Below are positions 55,765-64,000 of a DNA stretch of 64,000 bases, in pieces. The notes under the pieces were generated by a model, which saw nothing but the letters and a program-made list of their open reading frames with translations, had not been told where the DNA came from and did no database searches. Each line of letters starts with the position of its first letter. The stretch's first letter is position 1. Both the position numbers and the translations under genes were made by a program. This stretch comes from CADCTP01 sp963849885 (GTDB lineage: Bacteria; Actinomycetota; Actinomycetes; Mycobacteriales; CADCTP01): the NCBI GenBank assembly GCA_963849885.1, contig CAWKIV010000021.1, positions 62,001 to 126,000 on the forward strand. Reading direction: 5' to 3'.

Positions 55765-55810
55765 TACTTGACGCGCGTCAAGTAGACCGCCGCGCTTGAC
55801 GCGCGTCAAG
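55765..55810. promoter_or_regulatory. paired palindromic operator
   Basis: A perfect 20-bp palindrome TACTTGACGCGCGTCAAGTA (55765-55784) and a perfect 16-bp one CTTGACGCGCGTCAAG (55795-55810) share the same core, with centres 28 bases apart, in the gap between the divergent acyl-CoA ligase and TetR genes. It is the expected TetR-dimer binding region controlling both. Confidence 0.85.
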
Positions 55811-55822
55811 TACGATTCGCCG

Positions 55823-56452
55823 GTGGACGCCACCCGGGACCGGATCCTGGCCGGCGCCTGGTCGCTCGCCCGCGAGCGGGGCAGCGTCGACTTCACGCTG
55901 GCCGAGGTCGGGCGACTGGCCGGTGTCTCCCGGCAGGCCGTCTACCTGCACTTCGCCAACCGGGCGGCGCTGCTCACCGAGATGGCGCGGCGCGCGGACC
56001 ACGCGTCCGGCTTCGTGTCCCGGCTCGCGGCCAGCCGCACGCTGCCGCCCCGGGAGGGCCTGGCCGAGGTGCTGCGGCTGTGGTTCGGCCACCTGCCGGA
56101 GATCCTGCCGATCGCCCGGGCGCTGGAGGCGGCCGCGATGACGGGCCAGGACGGCTCCGCGGCGTACGCGGACCGGATGGCCGACTGGCGGGAGACCCTT
56201 CGGATCTCGATGGCGGCGCTGGCCGCCGCCGGCGAGCTGCGGGCCGGCTGGACGGTGGACGCGGCTGCCGACTGGGCGTGGGTGCAGACGCACCCGCGGG
56301 CGTACGACCACCTGGTCACCGATCGCGGCTGGCCGCCGGACCGGGCCGCCGAGCAGGTGACCGGGTCGCTCCTCGGGGAGCTGGTCCGGCGGGGCGACGG
56401 CGGCCGACCCGTCGGTCGGCCGTCCCCGCCGGCGCCCCGCCGGCGTCGGTGA
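55823..56452 (+). CDS. TetR-family regulator
   Basis: A 209-residue TetR protein. DATRDRILAGAWSLARERGS leads to TLAEVGRLAGVSRQAVYLHF, the helix-turn-helix, and a divergent ligand domain (WRETLRISMAALAAAGELRA). The GTG at 55823 lies only 12 bases after the second palindrome and has no ribosome site, so the mRNA may be nearly leaderless and autorepressed. The likely ligand is an acyl-CoA or acid linked to the adjacent ligase. The C-terminus is Pro/Arg-rich. Confidence 0.88.
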   Translation: MDATRDRILAGAWSLARERGSVDFTLAEVGRLAGVSRQAVYLHFANRAALLTEMARRADHASGFVSRLAASRTLPPREGLAEVLRLWFGHLPEILPIARALEAAAMTGQDGSAAYADRMADWRETLRISMAALAAAGELRAGWTVDAAADWAWVQTHPRAYDHLVTDRGWPPDRAAEQVTGSLLGELVRRGDGGRPVGRPSPPAPRRRR

Positions 56453-56455
56453 GGG

Positions 56456-57061
56456 TCAGGTCGGGCAGCTGACGCGCGGGTTCCACATGCTCAGCACGCC
56501 GGCCGGGTTGGGCTTCCAGATCCAGACGTGCTGGGAGTAGAACGGCGCGAGGCCGTAGCGGTTGGGCGCGGTGGTGACGTCGAACGGGGCCCGCGAGAAG
56601 AGCTTCGGCGGGCCCGAGTGGGTGCTGTCCCAGGCCGCCTTGTCCACGATGAACTCCAGCGCGGCCAGCCGGAGGGTGCCGTCCCGGTCGGGCGCGTACA
56701 CCAGGGCTTCCGGCTTGCGCAGCGTGAGGGACGGGTCGCCGACCAGGGCGCCGTTGACCCAGTGGACGCCCATGCCGCCCGCGCCCGGCATGTCGATGCA
56801 GGTGAGACCGGCCTGGTCGTGCAGCAGGCCGTAGCCGGCGTCCTGCGCGGTGGCGATGTTGTGGAAGCGGGCGGTCGCGGCCCGCATCCGGGCGATGTCG
56901 GTCGCGGACGGGTGACCGCCCGGGTAGGGATGGTGGTGCGCGGCGGCGGCGGTGGCGGTCGGGGTGTCGGCCAGGGCGCCGGTCGCCAGCAGCCCGGCGC
57001 CGAGCGCGACCGCGCCGGCCAGGCCGACCAGCACGCGGCCGACCCGCAGGCCCGCCCTCAC
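56456..57061 (-). CDS. secreted protein of unknown function
   Basis: A 201-residue protein with a signal peptide (VLVGLAGAVALGAGLLATGA then LA-DTP as probable cleavage). The mature part contains ARFHNIATAQDAGYGLLHDQ, TCIDMPGAGGMGVHWVNGAL, ALEFIVDKAAWDSTHSGPPK and ends MWNPRVSCP, with two cysteines likely to form a disulfide. Proteins of this pattern are frequent among actinobacterial secreted proteins, but I know no function. The GTG at 57061 starts directly before the signal sequence. The 295-base gap to the divergent PASTA gene has no other gene. Confidence 0.75.
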   Translation of the reverse strand: MRAGLRVGRVLVGLAGAVALGAGLLATGALADTPTATAAAAHHHPYPGGHPSATDIARMRAATARFHNIATAQDAGYGLLHDQAGLTCIDMPGAGGMGVHWVNGALVGDPSLTLRKPEALVYAPDRDGTLRLAALEFIVDKAAWDSTHSGPPKLFSRAPFDVTTAPNRYGLAPFYSQHVWIWKPNPAGVLSMWNPRVSCPT

Positions 57062-57356
57062 GCCCGCCCCCGGAGCGGTCGGGTGGCGACTCTGATGACG
57101 TGGGCACTTCTCGCAGGCATGGCGGGCTCCTCGGCTCGCGGGACTCTGTCGCCGCGAAAGTAGGAAGCCGGCCGCGCCGGCGGATCGGCACCGGCCACCC
57201 ATACCGGCGACCGGGCTACCCATGTTGGCTCCCGGGCTGTCGTCTGATTTTTGTGATAGTCCTGCGCCGCCGGTCCCGGGCGGCTTACGCTCCGCGCCTG
57301 ATCCGGGTGATCAACGGTCCCGAGCGGGCCGACACGCAATGGGGGAGCAACTCAGC

Positions 57357-58024
57357 ATGAGGCGAGCGATCGCCGGGCCGCGCGCTGCGCGGATCCGGCC
57401 GATGGGTGCTGTCCGGGTCGCGGCGATGGCCGGGGCGGTGCTGCTGGCGGCGGGGTGCGGGGCGATGGCCGCGGGCAGTGCGGCTCCGGTCGCGGACGTG
57501 GAGACCGTCGCGCCGACCACGTCGGCGCCGCCGACCACGGCGCCGCCGACCACGCCGCCGCCGACGACGAGCGCCGCGCCGCAGCCGGTGGCCGTGCCGG
57601 ACGTCGTCGGGCTGTCCGTCGCGCAGGCGCGCGCGGCGCTGTCCGGCGCCGGCCTGCGGTGGCGCACCACGCTGCGGCGCACCGCCGCGGCCGCCCCGGG
57701 CACCATCCTCGCGCAGTCGCCGGGCGGAGAGCGGGCGGGCAAGCCGGGCAGCGTGGTCACGCTGACCGTCGCCCAGGCGCTCCCGAAGCCGAAGCCCACG
57801 CCCAGACCGACGCCCAAGCCGGCCCCGGCGCCGGAGCCGAGCCGGCGACGCCGGACTGCCACCCCTCGTACGCCGGCGCCTGCCTCGATCCCGATGCCTC
57901 CGACTACGACTGCAGCGGCGGGTCCGGCAACGGGCCCAAGTACACCGGCCGGGTCACCGTCGTCGGCCCGGACGTCTTCGACCTGGACCGGGACAGCGAC
58001 GGGATCGGCTGCGAGCGGGACTGA
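57357..58024 (+). pseudogene. lipoprotein with PASTA and excalibur-type domains, one frameshift
   Basis: A signal sequence with lipobox LLAAGC (near residue 36) is followed by a Thr/Pro linker, one PASTA domain (VPDVVGLSVAQARAALSGAG, then TILAQSPGGERAGKPGSVVT) and a Pro/Lys linker. After about 57840 the frame changes. The second frame reads ATPDCHPSYAGACLDPDASD, then DVFDLDRDSDGIGCERD, an excalibur-like calcium-binding end, stopping at 58024. One missing base near GAGCCGAGCC restores it. PASTA domains bind peptidoglycan, so this is a wall-binding lipoprotein. A GGGGGAG lies nine bases before the ATG at 57357. As read, the first frame runs to 58055 and ends in the same residues because of a 31-bp duplication. 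Confidence 0.75.
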
Positions 58025-58056
58025 CAGCGACGGGATCGGCTGCGAGCGGGACTGAC
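57992..58056 (+). repeat. 31-bp tandem duplication at the end of the PASTA gene
   Basis: The sequence has exact period 31 over this interval (two copies beginning GACAGCGACGGGATCGGCTG). Each copy encodes DSDGIGCERD and a stop, in different frames. Confidence 0.95.
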
Positions 58057-58060
58057 CGGC

Positions 58061-58471
58061 TCAGCCGAAGGGGGCGGGGGTGCCCAGCGCGTCGGCCAGC
58101 AGCGGCGGCAACGGGAGCTTCCCGGACCCGTCGGTCGCCACCACGACGTAGACGGTGCGGGCGCGGCAGGTCACCTCGTCGCCGCGGCGGGTCTCGAAGT
58201 CGAGGGAGAAGCTGGTCCGGCCCAGCCCGGCGGTGGACACGGCCACCCGGACCTCGTCCTGCCAGCGCAGGCCGGTGCGCCAGTCCACTTCGGACCGGAC
58301 CAGCTGGACGTCGAAGCCGGCATCCAGCATCGCCTGGTACGGCAGGCCGCGGGCGGCCAGGAAGGCGGCCATCGCCTCGTCGAAGTACGTCAGGTACCAG
58401 GCGTTGAAGACGACGCCCTGGGCGTCGACCTCCATGTACCGGACCCGTACCGGGAGCTCGAAGTCAGCCAT
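58061..58471 (-). CDS. hotdog-fold acyl-CoA thioesterase (YbgC/4HBT type)
   Basis: A 136-residue hotdog protein. VRYMEVDAQGVVFNAWYLTY with FDEAM is the catalytic region of 4-hydroxybenzoyl-CoA-type thioesterases, the Asp in EVDAQG being the nucleophile or base. VDWRTGLRWQDEVRVAVST and CRARTVYVVV complete the fold. It hydrolyses acyl- or aryl-CoA esters. The ATG at 58471 is 8 bases after the end of the AAA/LLM gene, so the two are one operon. Confidence 0.88.
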   Translation of the reverse strand: MADFELPVRVRYMEVDAQGVVFNAWYLTYFDEAMAAFLAARGLPYQAMLDAGFDVQLVRSEVDWRTGLRWQDEVRVAVSTAGLGRTSFSLDFETRRGDEVTCRARTVYVVVATDGSGKLPLPPLLADALGTPAPFG

Positions 58472-58478
58472 GGCGTCC

Positions 58479-59946
58479 TTACCGGAAGGCGGAGATCACC
58501 GATGCCGCCCGTTCCAGCGGGGCGGCGTCGGTCAGGTCGGGCAGCCGGATCATCACTTCCCGCACACCGGCCTCGGCGAGCTGGCGGAAGCGGCCGATGT
58601 GGTCCTCGACGGTGCCGGCGTTGACCCCGGCGGCGAAGCGCGCCGGATCCGCGGTCCGCGGTCGCAGCCGCTCGACCAGCGCGGTCAGCGAGGCGTCGTC
58701 GGCGCCGATCAGCGCCGTGGAGAGGTGGGTGAGCTCGACCTCGCGGCCCACCGAGGCGCAGTGCTCGCGCAGCACCTCCGCCTTGCGGCGGACCGTCGCC
58801 AGGTCGCCGAGCACGTTGGCGGCGTCGGCGTACTGCGCGGCCAGCCGCAGGGTGCGCCGCTCCCCGCCGCCCCCGAGGACGATCGGCACCGGTCCGAGCG
58901 GCCGCGGGTAGCAGGTCGGTGTCGGGCAGGGTCAGCACCTGCCCGGCGAAGGCCGGATTCCCCTTGCCCCACAGCATCGGCAGCACCTGCAGGGCGTCCT
59001 CGAGCAGGGCGTACCGCTCGGCGGTGGGCGGGAAGGGCCACCCGTACGCCAGGTGCTCCTGCTTGAACCAGGCCAGCCCGAGGCCGCACACCGCCCGCCC
59101 GCCGCTGAGCACGTCCAGGGTGGCGACGATCTTGCCGAGGTGGCCCACGTTCCGGTACGTGACGCCGGTGACCAGCGCCCCGATCCGGACCCGCCGGGTC
59201 AGCGCGGCCAGGTAGCCGAGCGTGGTGTAGCTCTCCAGGAAGTCGTCCCAGGCCCGCCCGACCTGCGGGATCTGCCGGAAGTGGTCCATGACGTAGATCG
59301 CGTCGAAGCCGGCCGACTCGGCACCGGCCGCGATCTCGGCCAGCCGGCCGGCGGTGTCGCCGCCGAAGGCGTACGCGCCGAGGTGCAGCCCGAACCGCAG
59401 CCCGGCCGGGCTGTCCTCCTGCCGCCGCGCGGCCGGGGCAGCCGCCACGAACTCCGCCGGCACCACCCGGACCGGCTGCGGGGCCAGCACGGTGTCCCAC
59501 CCCTCGGTGGGCAGCAGGTCCCGGGTCGCCGCCCACGACCGCAGCTGGCCGGTGAGCACGTCGGCCGGGATCCGCTTGGCCCGGTGCCGGTTGCGCTCCC
59601 GGCACTCCGCGGCCGGGGTGTCGAAGGCCACCGCCACGCAGGGCAGGCCGTGCTCGCGGGCCAGCGCCAGCCACGCCTGCCGGCGCGTCGCGTCCAGGCC
59701 GAGCGTGTCGATCACGGTGGTCAGCCGGCGGGCCAGCCGGCGCCGGACCACCTCCTCCAGCAGCGCGAACGCGTCGGCGCTGGCCGCGACGTCGCTCTCG
59801 CCGGAGCCGACCAGGGCGCGCAGCCGGTCGCTGGACACCACGGTGTCCGGCGGGAAGTGCGCCGCCGCCCAGGTCGACTTCCCGGACGCGCCCGGGCCGA
59901 CGAGCACGACGACGCAGGGGGACGGCAGGTTCAGCGCCTCGGGCAC
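58479..59946 (-). pseudogene. AAA kinase/F420-type LLM oxidoreductase fusion, one frameshift
   Basis: Residues 1-160 are a P-loop kinase-like domain (VVVLVGPGASGKSTWAAAHF, ADAFALLEEVVRRRLARRLT, HRAKRIPADVLTGQLRSWAA). From residue 180 follows a luciferase-like monooxygenase domain (LRFGLHLGAYAFGGDTAGRL, IGALVTGVTYRNVGHLGKIV, AVCGLGLAWFKQEHLAYGWP), typical of coenzyme F420 enzymes. Near 58920 the frame changes; the second frame reads TCYPRPLGPVPIVLGGGGER and continues to the stop at 58479 (VISAFR). One extra base explains it. The AAA/LLM fusion resembles a TIGR03560-type group seen in actinobacteria, as I recall. It would be intact if the indel is an error. The GTG at 59946 starts it; a glycosyltransferase is divergent. 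Confidence 0.8.
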
Positions 59947-60008
59947 CCGGTCAGTCTGCCTGGAGGGAGGATGATCCTCGCGTCGACCGCCTGCTCGCGG
60001 AGGGCCGG

Positions 60009-61136
60009 ATGAGAGTGCTGGTCGGGTCGTGGCCCGCGTACGGGCACCTGCTGCCGATGCTGCCGCTGATCCGGGCCGCGCAGCGGGCCGGGCATGAGGT
60101 CCGGGTGACCTCGGGCGCCGACCTGGGGCCGCTGCTGGGTGAGCTCGGCATCGAGGCGCACCGCTCCGGGGTCACGATGGCCGAGTCGTACGCCCGGATG
60201 CCGGGGCACGCGACGGTCAGCGAGCTGCCGGTCGAGGAGCAGCCGTTCTTCGCCGCTCGCCACCTCTTCGGGGCGAGCGCGGTCGACCGCGCCCGGGACG
60301 TGCTGGAGCTGGTCCGGACCTGGCGGCCGGACCTGGTCGTGCACGACACGGTGGAGCTCGGCTCGGCGACCGCCGCCGTGGTACACGGCATCCCGCACGT
60401 CACCCACGGCTACGGCCCGATGGTGCCGGGCACGTCCGCGTTCGCGGCGGCGATCGGGTCGGCGGTGACCGCGGCCGGGTTGCCCGACCCCATCCCGGCG
60501 GTCTTCGCGGCGCCGTACCTCGACTTGTGCCCGCCGAGCCTGCGCGATGCGGAGCCGAACCCGTGGCCGGCGGTCCACCCGCTGCGCCCCTCCGCGGGCG
60601 AGGCCGCCCCGATCGACGTCGACTTCGGCGCGCTGCCGCACGGGCACACGGTCTACGTCACGCTGGGCACGGTCATGAACCAGGCGCCGGACGTCTTCCG
60701 CGCCGTGATCGACGGCTGCCGGCGGCACCCGGTCAACCTCGTCGTGACCACCGGCCCCGGCCTCGATCCGGCGGTGCTCGGCCCGCTGCCGCCGGCCGTG
60801 CTGGTCGCGCCGTTCCTGCCGCAGGCGGCCGTGCTCCCGCACTGCCGGGCGGTGGTCTCGCACGCCGGCGCGGGCACCCTGCTCGGCGCCCTCTGCCACG
60901 GCCTGCCGCAGCTGTGCCTGCCGCAGGGCACCGACCAGCCGTCCAACACCGCCGTTCTGCTGCCCACCGGCGCCGCACTCGCCCTCGAGCCGGACGAGAT
61001 CACCGCCGACGCGGTCGCCGACCGGCTCGGCCGGCTGCTCGGCGAGCCGTCCTTCCCGGCCGCGGCCGGCCGGCTGCGGGCGGAGATCGAGCGGATGCCG
61101 ACCGCGGACGACGTCCTGGCCCAGCTGCTCCGGTAG
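60009..61136 (+). CDS. MGT/UGT-type glycosyltransferase
   Basis: A 375-residue GT-B glycosyltransferase. MRVLVGSWPAYGHLLPMLPL is the N-terminal acceptor-domain start, and HTVYVTLGTVMNQAPDVFRA begins the donor domain. VVSHAGAGTLLGALCHGLPQ, then LPQGTDQPSNTAVLL, is the UDP/TDP-sugar signature of macrolide-type transferases (GT1). It probably glycosylates a small molecule. The ATG at 60009 is the first start after the divergent LLM gene. A hairpin follows the gene. Confidence 0.88.
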   Translation: MRVLVGSWPAYGHLLPMLPLIRAAQRAGHEVRVTSGADLGPLLGELGIEAHRSGVTMAESYARMPGHATVSELPVEEQPFFAARHLFGASAVDRARDVLELVRTWRPDLVVHDTVELGSATAAVVHGIPHVTHGYGPMVPGTSAFAAAIGSAVTAAGLPDPIPAVFAAPYLDLCPPSLRDAEPNPWPAVHPLRPSAGEAAPIDVDFGALPHGHTVYVTLGTVMNQAPDVFRAVIDGCRRHPVNLVVTTGPGLDPAVLGPLPPAVLVAPFLPQAAVLPHCRAVVSHAGAGTLLGALCHGLPQLCLPQGTDQPSNTAVLLPTGAALALEPDEITADAVADRLGRLLGEPSFPAAAGRLRAEIERMPTADDVLAQLLR

Positions 61137-61152
61137 GCCCGCCCGGGCACAG

Positions 61153-61199
61153 GGCCACCCCGTCCCTGCAGCACGGGGAACCGCAGTGACGGGGTGGCC
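61153..61199 (+). terminator. terminator of the glycosyltransferase gene
   Basis: Perfect 12-bp arms GGCCACCCCGTC (61153-61164) and GACGGGGTGGCC (61188-61199) with a 23-base loop lie 17 bases past the stop codon. Confidence 0.7.
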
Positions 61200-61270
61200 A
61201 TCAAGGAATACCCGATCCGGGCTGCCGCCGGGCGGTTTCTGGACAGCCGATACCGGACAGTGCCAGGCGA

Positions 61271-61327
61271 CCCGCGCGGAAACCTGCCTGATCCCCGTGT
61301 CCAGGCAGGTCCCCGGATCCGCGCGGG
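61271..61327. other. two-part intergenic hairpin of unknown role
   Basis: Outer arms CCCGCGCGGA (61271-61280) and TCCGCGCGGG (61318-61327) enclose inner arms ACCTGCCTG (61282-61290) and CAGGCAGGT (61302-61310) with an 11-base loop: 19 paired bases with a one-sided bulge. It lies in the 385-base gap before the sensor kinase, apart from the terminator at 61153. I see no gene there. Confidence 0.6.
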
Positions 61328-61521
61328 CCGCTCGGAAGCAGACCGTAAGGGGTGTGGGACTGCCGGTCATGACGGCCGATTGGTGGTCACGGACGGCAAC
61401 GAGAGGCCAAGATGGGCGCCGGGCCGTGAGGTGGATGGCTCATCGATGCAGCATGATTGATGCTTTCCGGGTAGCTTTCCTCCGTCAGAGCCCGTCCGCC
61501 GCGCGCAAGGAGTGACCGCCC

Positions 61522-63891
61522 ATGCCGGCCACCGGCAGCCGCGCCGCCCGGCAGGCGTTCGAGCGGCTGCTGGCCCGGTGCGCGGTCGGGCTGCGGGCCG
61601 GGGCCGCGGTGGCCGGCGGGGCAGCGGCGTTCGCCGGGCTGGCCGCACCGGCGTCGGCCGGCTGGGTGGTCGTGGCGGTGCTGCTCGGCGCCGCCTGGGC
61701 CGGGGCGTACGCGGCGGTGCTGCTGCGCGGCTGGCGGCCGGCCCCGGTGGTCGCGGACGCCGCCGTGGCCGTCCTGCTCTGCCTGGCGCAGGGCCGGCTC
61801 GCCTCGGCCGAGGTGCTGCCGGACGCCACCAGCTGGGTCTTCCTGGTCGCCAGCACCACGGTGATCGTCGCCCAGCTGTCGCCGTGGCCGGGGCTGGGCG
61901 TGCTGACCACGGTGCTGGTGTCGACCGCGTACGCCGGCGGGCTGGTGCTCGCTCCCGGGGTCGACCCGCCCGGGGCGGCGGCGCTGCTGGTCGCCCAGGG
62001 CGCGCTGCTGGCCCTGCTGATGGCGGTGCTGCGGCGGGCCGTGCGGGGCGCCGACCTGGCCGTCACCCAGCGGGAGGCGGCGGAGCGGGAGGCCGCGGTG
62101 CACGCCGCCCGCCGGGCCGAGGAGCGCGAGCACTACCGGATGCTGCACGACAGCGTCTCGGCCACGCTGACCGTGGTCGCCGCCGGCGGGCTGGCCGGCC
62201 GCTCGCCGGTGCTGCGCCGCCAGGCCGGCCGGGACCTGCGGGTGGTGGAGCGGCTGCACAGCCCGGCACCGCCGCGGCACGGCGACCTGGCCCGCTGGCT
62301 CGACCCGGTGCTGGGCACGGCCGGGCCGGCGGTCGTCGCCGAGGCCGCCGTCGCGGACGCGCCGGTGCCGGCCGAGGTCGGCGCCGCGCTGGCCGGCGCG
62401 CTGACCGAGGCGCTGACCAACGTGGTCCGGCACGCCCGGCCGGCCCGGGCCCGGGTGCACGCCGGCCCGGCCGACGGCGGCGGGGTGACGGTGGAGGTGG
62501 CCGACGACGGCGCCGGCTTCGACCCGGCCGCCGTGCCGGCGTCCCGGCGGGGGATCCGCGAGTCGCTGGTCGGCCGGATGGCCGCGGTGGGCGGGACGGC
62601 GGTGGTGTCGTCGGTGCCCGGTCTGGGCACCCGGGTGCTGCTGAGCTGGCCGGCCGCGCCGGAGCCGGCCGGCCGAGCCCCGCTCGACGGCCGGGCCGAG
62701 GTGGCCGGCCGGTCCGCGGGCGACGGCCGGGCCGAGGCCGACCGATCCCCGGGCGACGGGCGGGCCGGGGGCGACGGGCGGGCCGGGCTCGGGGAGGAGA
62801 TCGCGGCCCGCTACCGGCACGGCTTCGCCCTCGCGGTGATCTGGCTGGTCGCCGCCTGGCACGTGGGCAACGACCTGCTGGCCACGGTGACCAACGCGGC
62901 GACGTACCGGTCGATGTCGGTGGTGATCCTCGCCTGGCTGGTCCTGGCCGGGGTCCTGGTGGCCGGCGCGCACCGGCTGCTGCGGCAGCGGTCCGACCGG
63001 GCCGGGGCCTGGCTGCTCGCCGCCGTCGCGCTGGGCGCCAGCGTGGCCGCCACCGCCGCGGTCCCCGGCGAGGCGATGTTCGGTCCGGCGTCCTGGGCCT
63101 GGGGGGCGGCCGGCTGGTTCGGCGCGCTGGTGCTGCTGCGCCGGCCGCCGGTCGAGCTGGTCTGCTTCCTGCTGGCCAACTCGGCGGCCACCCTGGCCGT
63201 GCTCGGCTACGACGGGGTGCTGGACCGGGTCGGGGCGGCCCGCTTCGCCACGGTGGTCTACGGCACCGCCGCCCTGCAGCTGACCGTGCTGCTGGCCGCC
63301 CGGGCGCTGGACGCGACCGCCCGCCGGGCCGCGGAGACGGCGGCGGCCGAGGCCGAGGTGCGGCGGGCCCGGGAGATCGCCGACGAGCTGCACGCCGGTC
63401 GCCGGGACCGCTACCGGACCGTGCACCGGTCGGTCGCGCCGCTGCTGTCCGGGTTGGCCGGCGGCGAGCTCGACCCGGCCGACCGGGAGGTCCGGCACCG
63501 GGCCGCGGTGGCGGCCAGCCGGCTGCGCCGGCTCTTCGCGGAGACCGACGACGTGGCCGACCCGCTGCTGCACGAGCTGCGGGCCTGCAGCTACATCGCC
63601 GACCAGCGCGGCGTGCTGGTCGACCTGCAGGTGCTCGGCCGGCTCCCCGGCCTGGACCGGCCGGCCCGCCGGGCGCTCACCGAGGCGCCGCTGCTGGCGC
63701 TGGCCGGCGCGGAGCGGCACGCCCGGGTGACCGTGGTCGGCCGGTCCGACGAGGTGGCGGTGAGCGTGCTGGTCGACGCCACCGGGCCGACCGGTGCGGC
63801 CGGCCCGGCTCCCGTCATGGACTCGGCGGTGACCGTCACCATGCTGGATGCGGCGGACCAGCGGTGGGTGGAGGCGCGGTGGCGGGCGTGA
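61522..63891 (+). CDS. double-length membrane histidine kinase, second half degenerate
   Basis: A 789-residue protein with two kinase-like halves. Residues 20-175 are five or six helices, then EREHYRMLHDSVSATLTVVA (HisKA_3-like His box), ALTEALTNVVRHARPARARV (N-box), VADDGAGFDPAAV and GIRESLVGRMAAVGGTAVVS (G-boxes). After a linker of GDGRAE/GDGRAG repeats (residues 375-430) a second membrane block (residues 435-605) is followed by REIADELHAGRRDRYRTVHR and a region without clear ATP-binding motifs. The second half thus looks like a duplicated, catalytically dead sensor. AAGGAG lies eight bases before the ATG. It overlaps the next response-regulator gene, its likely partner. Confidence 0.85.
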   Translation: MPATGSRAARQAFERLLARCAVGLRAGAAVAGGAAAFAGLAAPASAGWVVVAVLLGAAWAGAYAAVLLRGWRPAPVVADAAVAVLLCLAQGRLASAEVLPDATSWVFLVASTTVIVAQLSPWPGLGVLTTVLVSTAYAGGLVLAPGVDPPGAAALLVAQGALLALLMAVLRRAVRGADLAVTQREAAEREAAVHAARRAEEREHYRMLHDSVSATLTVVAAGGLAGRSPVLRRQAGRDLRVVERLHSPAPPRHGDLARWLDPVLGTAGPAVVAEAAVADAPVPAEVGAALAGALTEALTNVVRHARPARARVHAGPADGGGVTVEVADDGAGFDPAAVPASRRGIRESLVGRMAAVGGTAVVSSVPGLGTRVLLSWPAAPEPAGRAPLDGRAEVAGRSAGDGRAEADRSPGDGRAGGDGRAGLGEEIAARYRHGFALAVIWLVAAWHVGNDLLATVTNAATYRSMSVVILAWLVLAGVLVAGAHRLLRQRSDRAGAWLLAAVALGASVAATAAVPGEAMFGPASWAWGAAGWFGALVLLRRPPVELVCFLLANSAATLAVLGYDGVLDRVGAARFATVVYGTAALQLTVLLAARALDATARRAAETAAAEAEVRRAREIADELHAGRRDRYRTVHRSVAPLLSGLAGGELDPADREVRHRAAVAASRLRRLFAETDDVADPLLHELRACSYIADQRGVLVDLQVLGRLPGLDRPARRALTEAPLLALAGAERHARVTVVGRSDEVAVSVLVDATGPTGAAGPAPVMDSAVTVTMLDAADQRWVEARWRA

Positions 63892-64000
63892 CGGTGGCCC
63901 TGGTGGACGACCACCCGGTGGTGCACGAGGGCATGCGGGCCTGGCTGGCGCAGGACCCGGCCGGCCGGGTCGAGCTGGTCGCCGCGGCGGACAGCGTGCC
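63879..64000 (+). CDS. response regulator, N-terminal fragment
   Basis: Only the first 40 codons are in the window. VALVDDHPVVHEGMRAWLAQ is the opening of a NarL/LuxR-type receiver domain with its acidic pair. The GTG at 63879 is favoured by GGAGG four bases upstream; another GTG at 63888 forms a GTGA overlap with the kinase stop. It is most likely the partner of the preceding double-length kinase. Confidence 0.85.
   Translation, partial: MAGVTVALVDDHPVVHEGMRAWLAQDPAGRVELVAAADSV

Overview
The window is chromosomal DNA of a very high-GC actinobacterium. GTG starts, GTGA/ATGA operon overlaps, GGAGG ribosome sites, F420-type chemistry, BldG, a Tad pilus locus and a fused MFS transporter/thymidylate kinase all fit. 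The fusion is familiar from Micromonosporaceae, so that family or a close relative is the best guess. No species call is possible from sequence reading alone.

Much of positions 1-42000 follows the order of the Mycobacterium tuberculosis block Rv3676 to Rv3644c: crp, small membrane protein, nth, TlpA-like lipoprotein, NudL-type Nudix, marP, ephE and a holin-X-like membrane protein (1-5425); two ion-transport units (5497-9152); acs (10325-12301); an XRE/TPR regulator and primase-like ORFs (12422-15751); a Fic-like protein and a HAD phosphatase (15748-17672); the tad pilus cluster (17913-22739); a DEAH helicase of the MrfA type (23445-25772); bldG and its anti-sigma partner (25873-26674); membrane pyrophosphatase hppA (26891-29224); a small ESX-like cluster with DUF1023 and GH76 proteins (29357-32824); topA; the tam/tamR pair; MFS-tmk; holB; ricT; a PRTase; and tRNA-Thr(CGT) at 42597.

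From 42628 to 49734 lies an apparent 7 kb genomic island. The 3' half of the tRNA-Thr gene is repeated almost perfectly at 49674-49734, as expected of an attachment-site duplication. The cargo is unusual: a wrecked AAA+ activator that carries the sigma-54 contact motif GAFTGA, two paralogous proteins sharing an undescribed module (core NENLLANLVFFHRHPER), a protein with a possible His/Cys protease-like layout, and a two-gene operon of unknown function. No integrase is visible.

The right part (49756-64000) is accessory metabolism and regulation: an MMPL transporter facing a histidine kinase/response regulator pair, an acyl-CoA ligase and TetR regulator sharing two perfect palindromes, secreted proteins, a thioesterase, an AAA kinase/LLM oxidoreductase fusion, a glycosyltransferase, and a double-length sensor kinase with the start of its response regulator.

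A recurring feature is single-base indels in short G/C runs or GC-rich repeats that break otherwise convincing genes: the holin-like gene, the protein at 9228-10294, the primase-like gene, the Tmk tail, several island genes, MMPL, the PASTA lipoprotein and the LLM fusion. Some may be real decay, especially in the island. Their number and context also raise the possibility of residual assembly errors.
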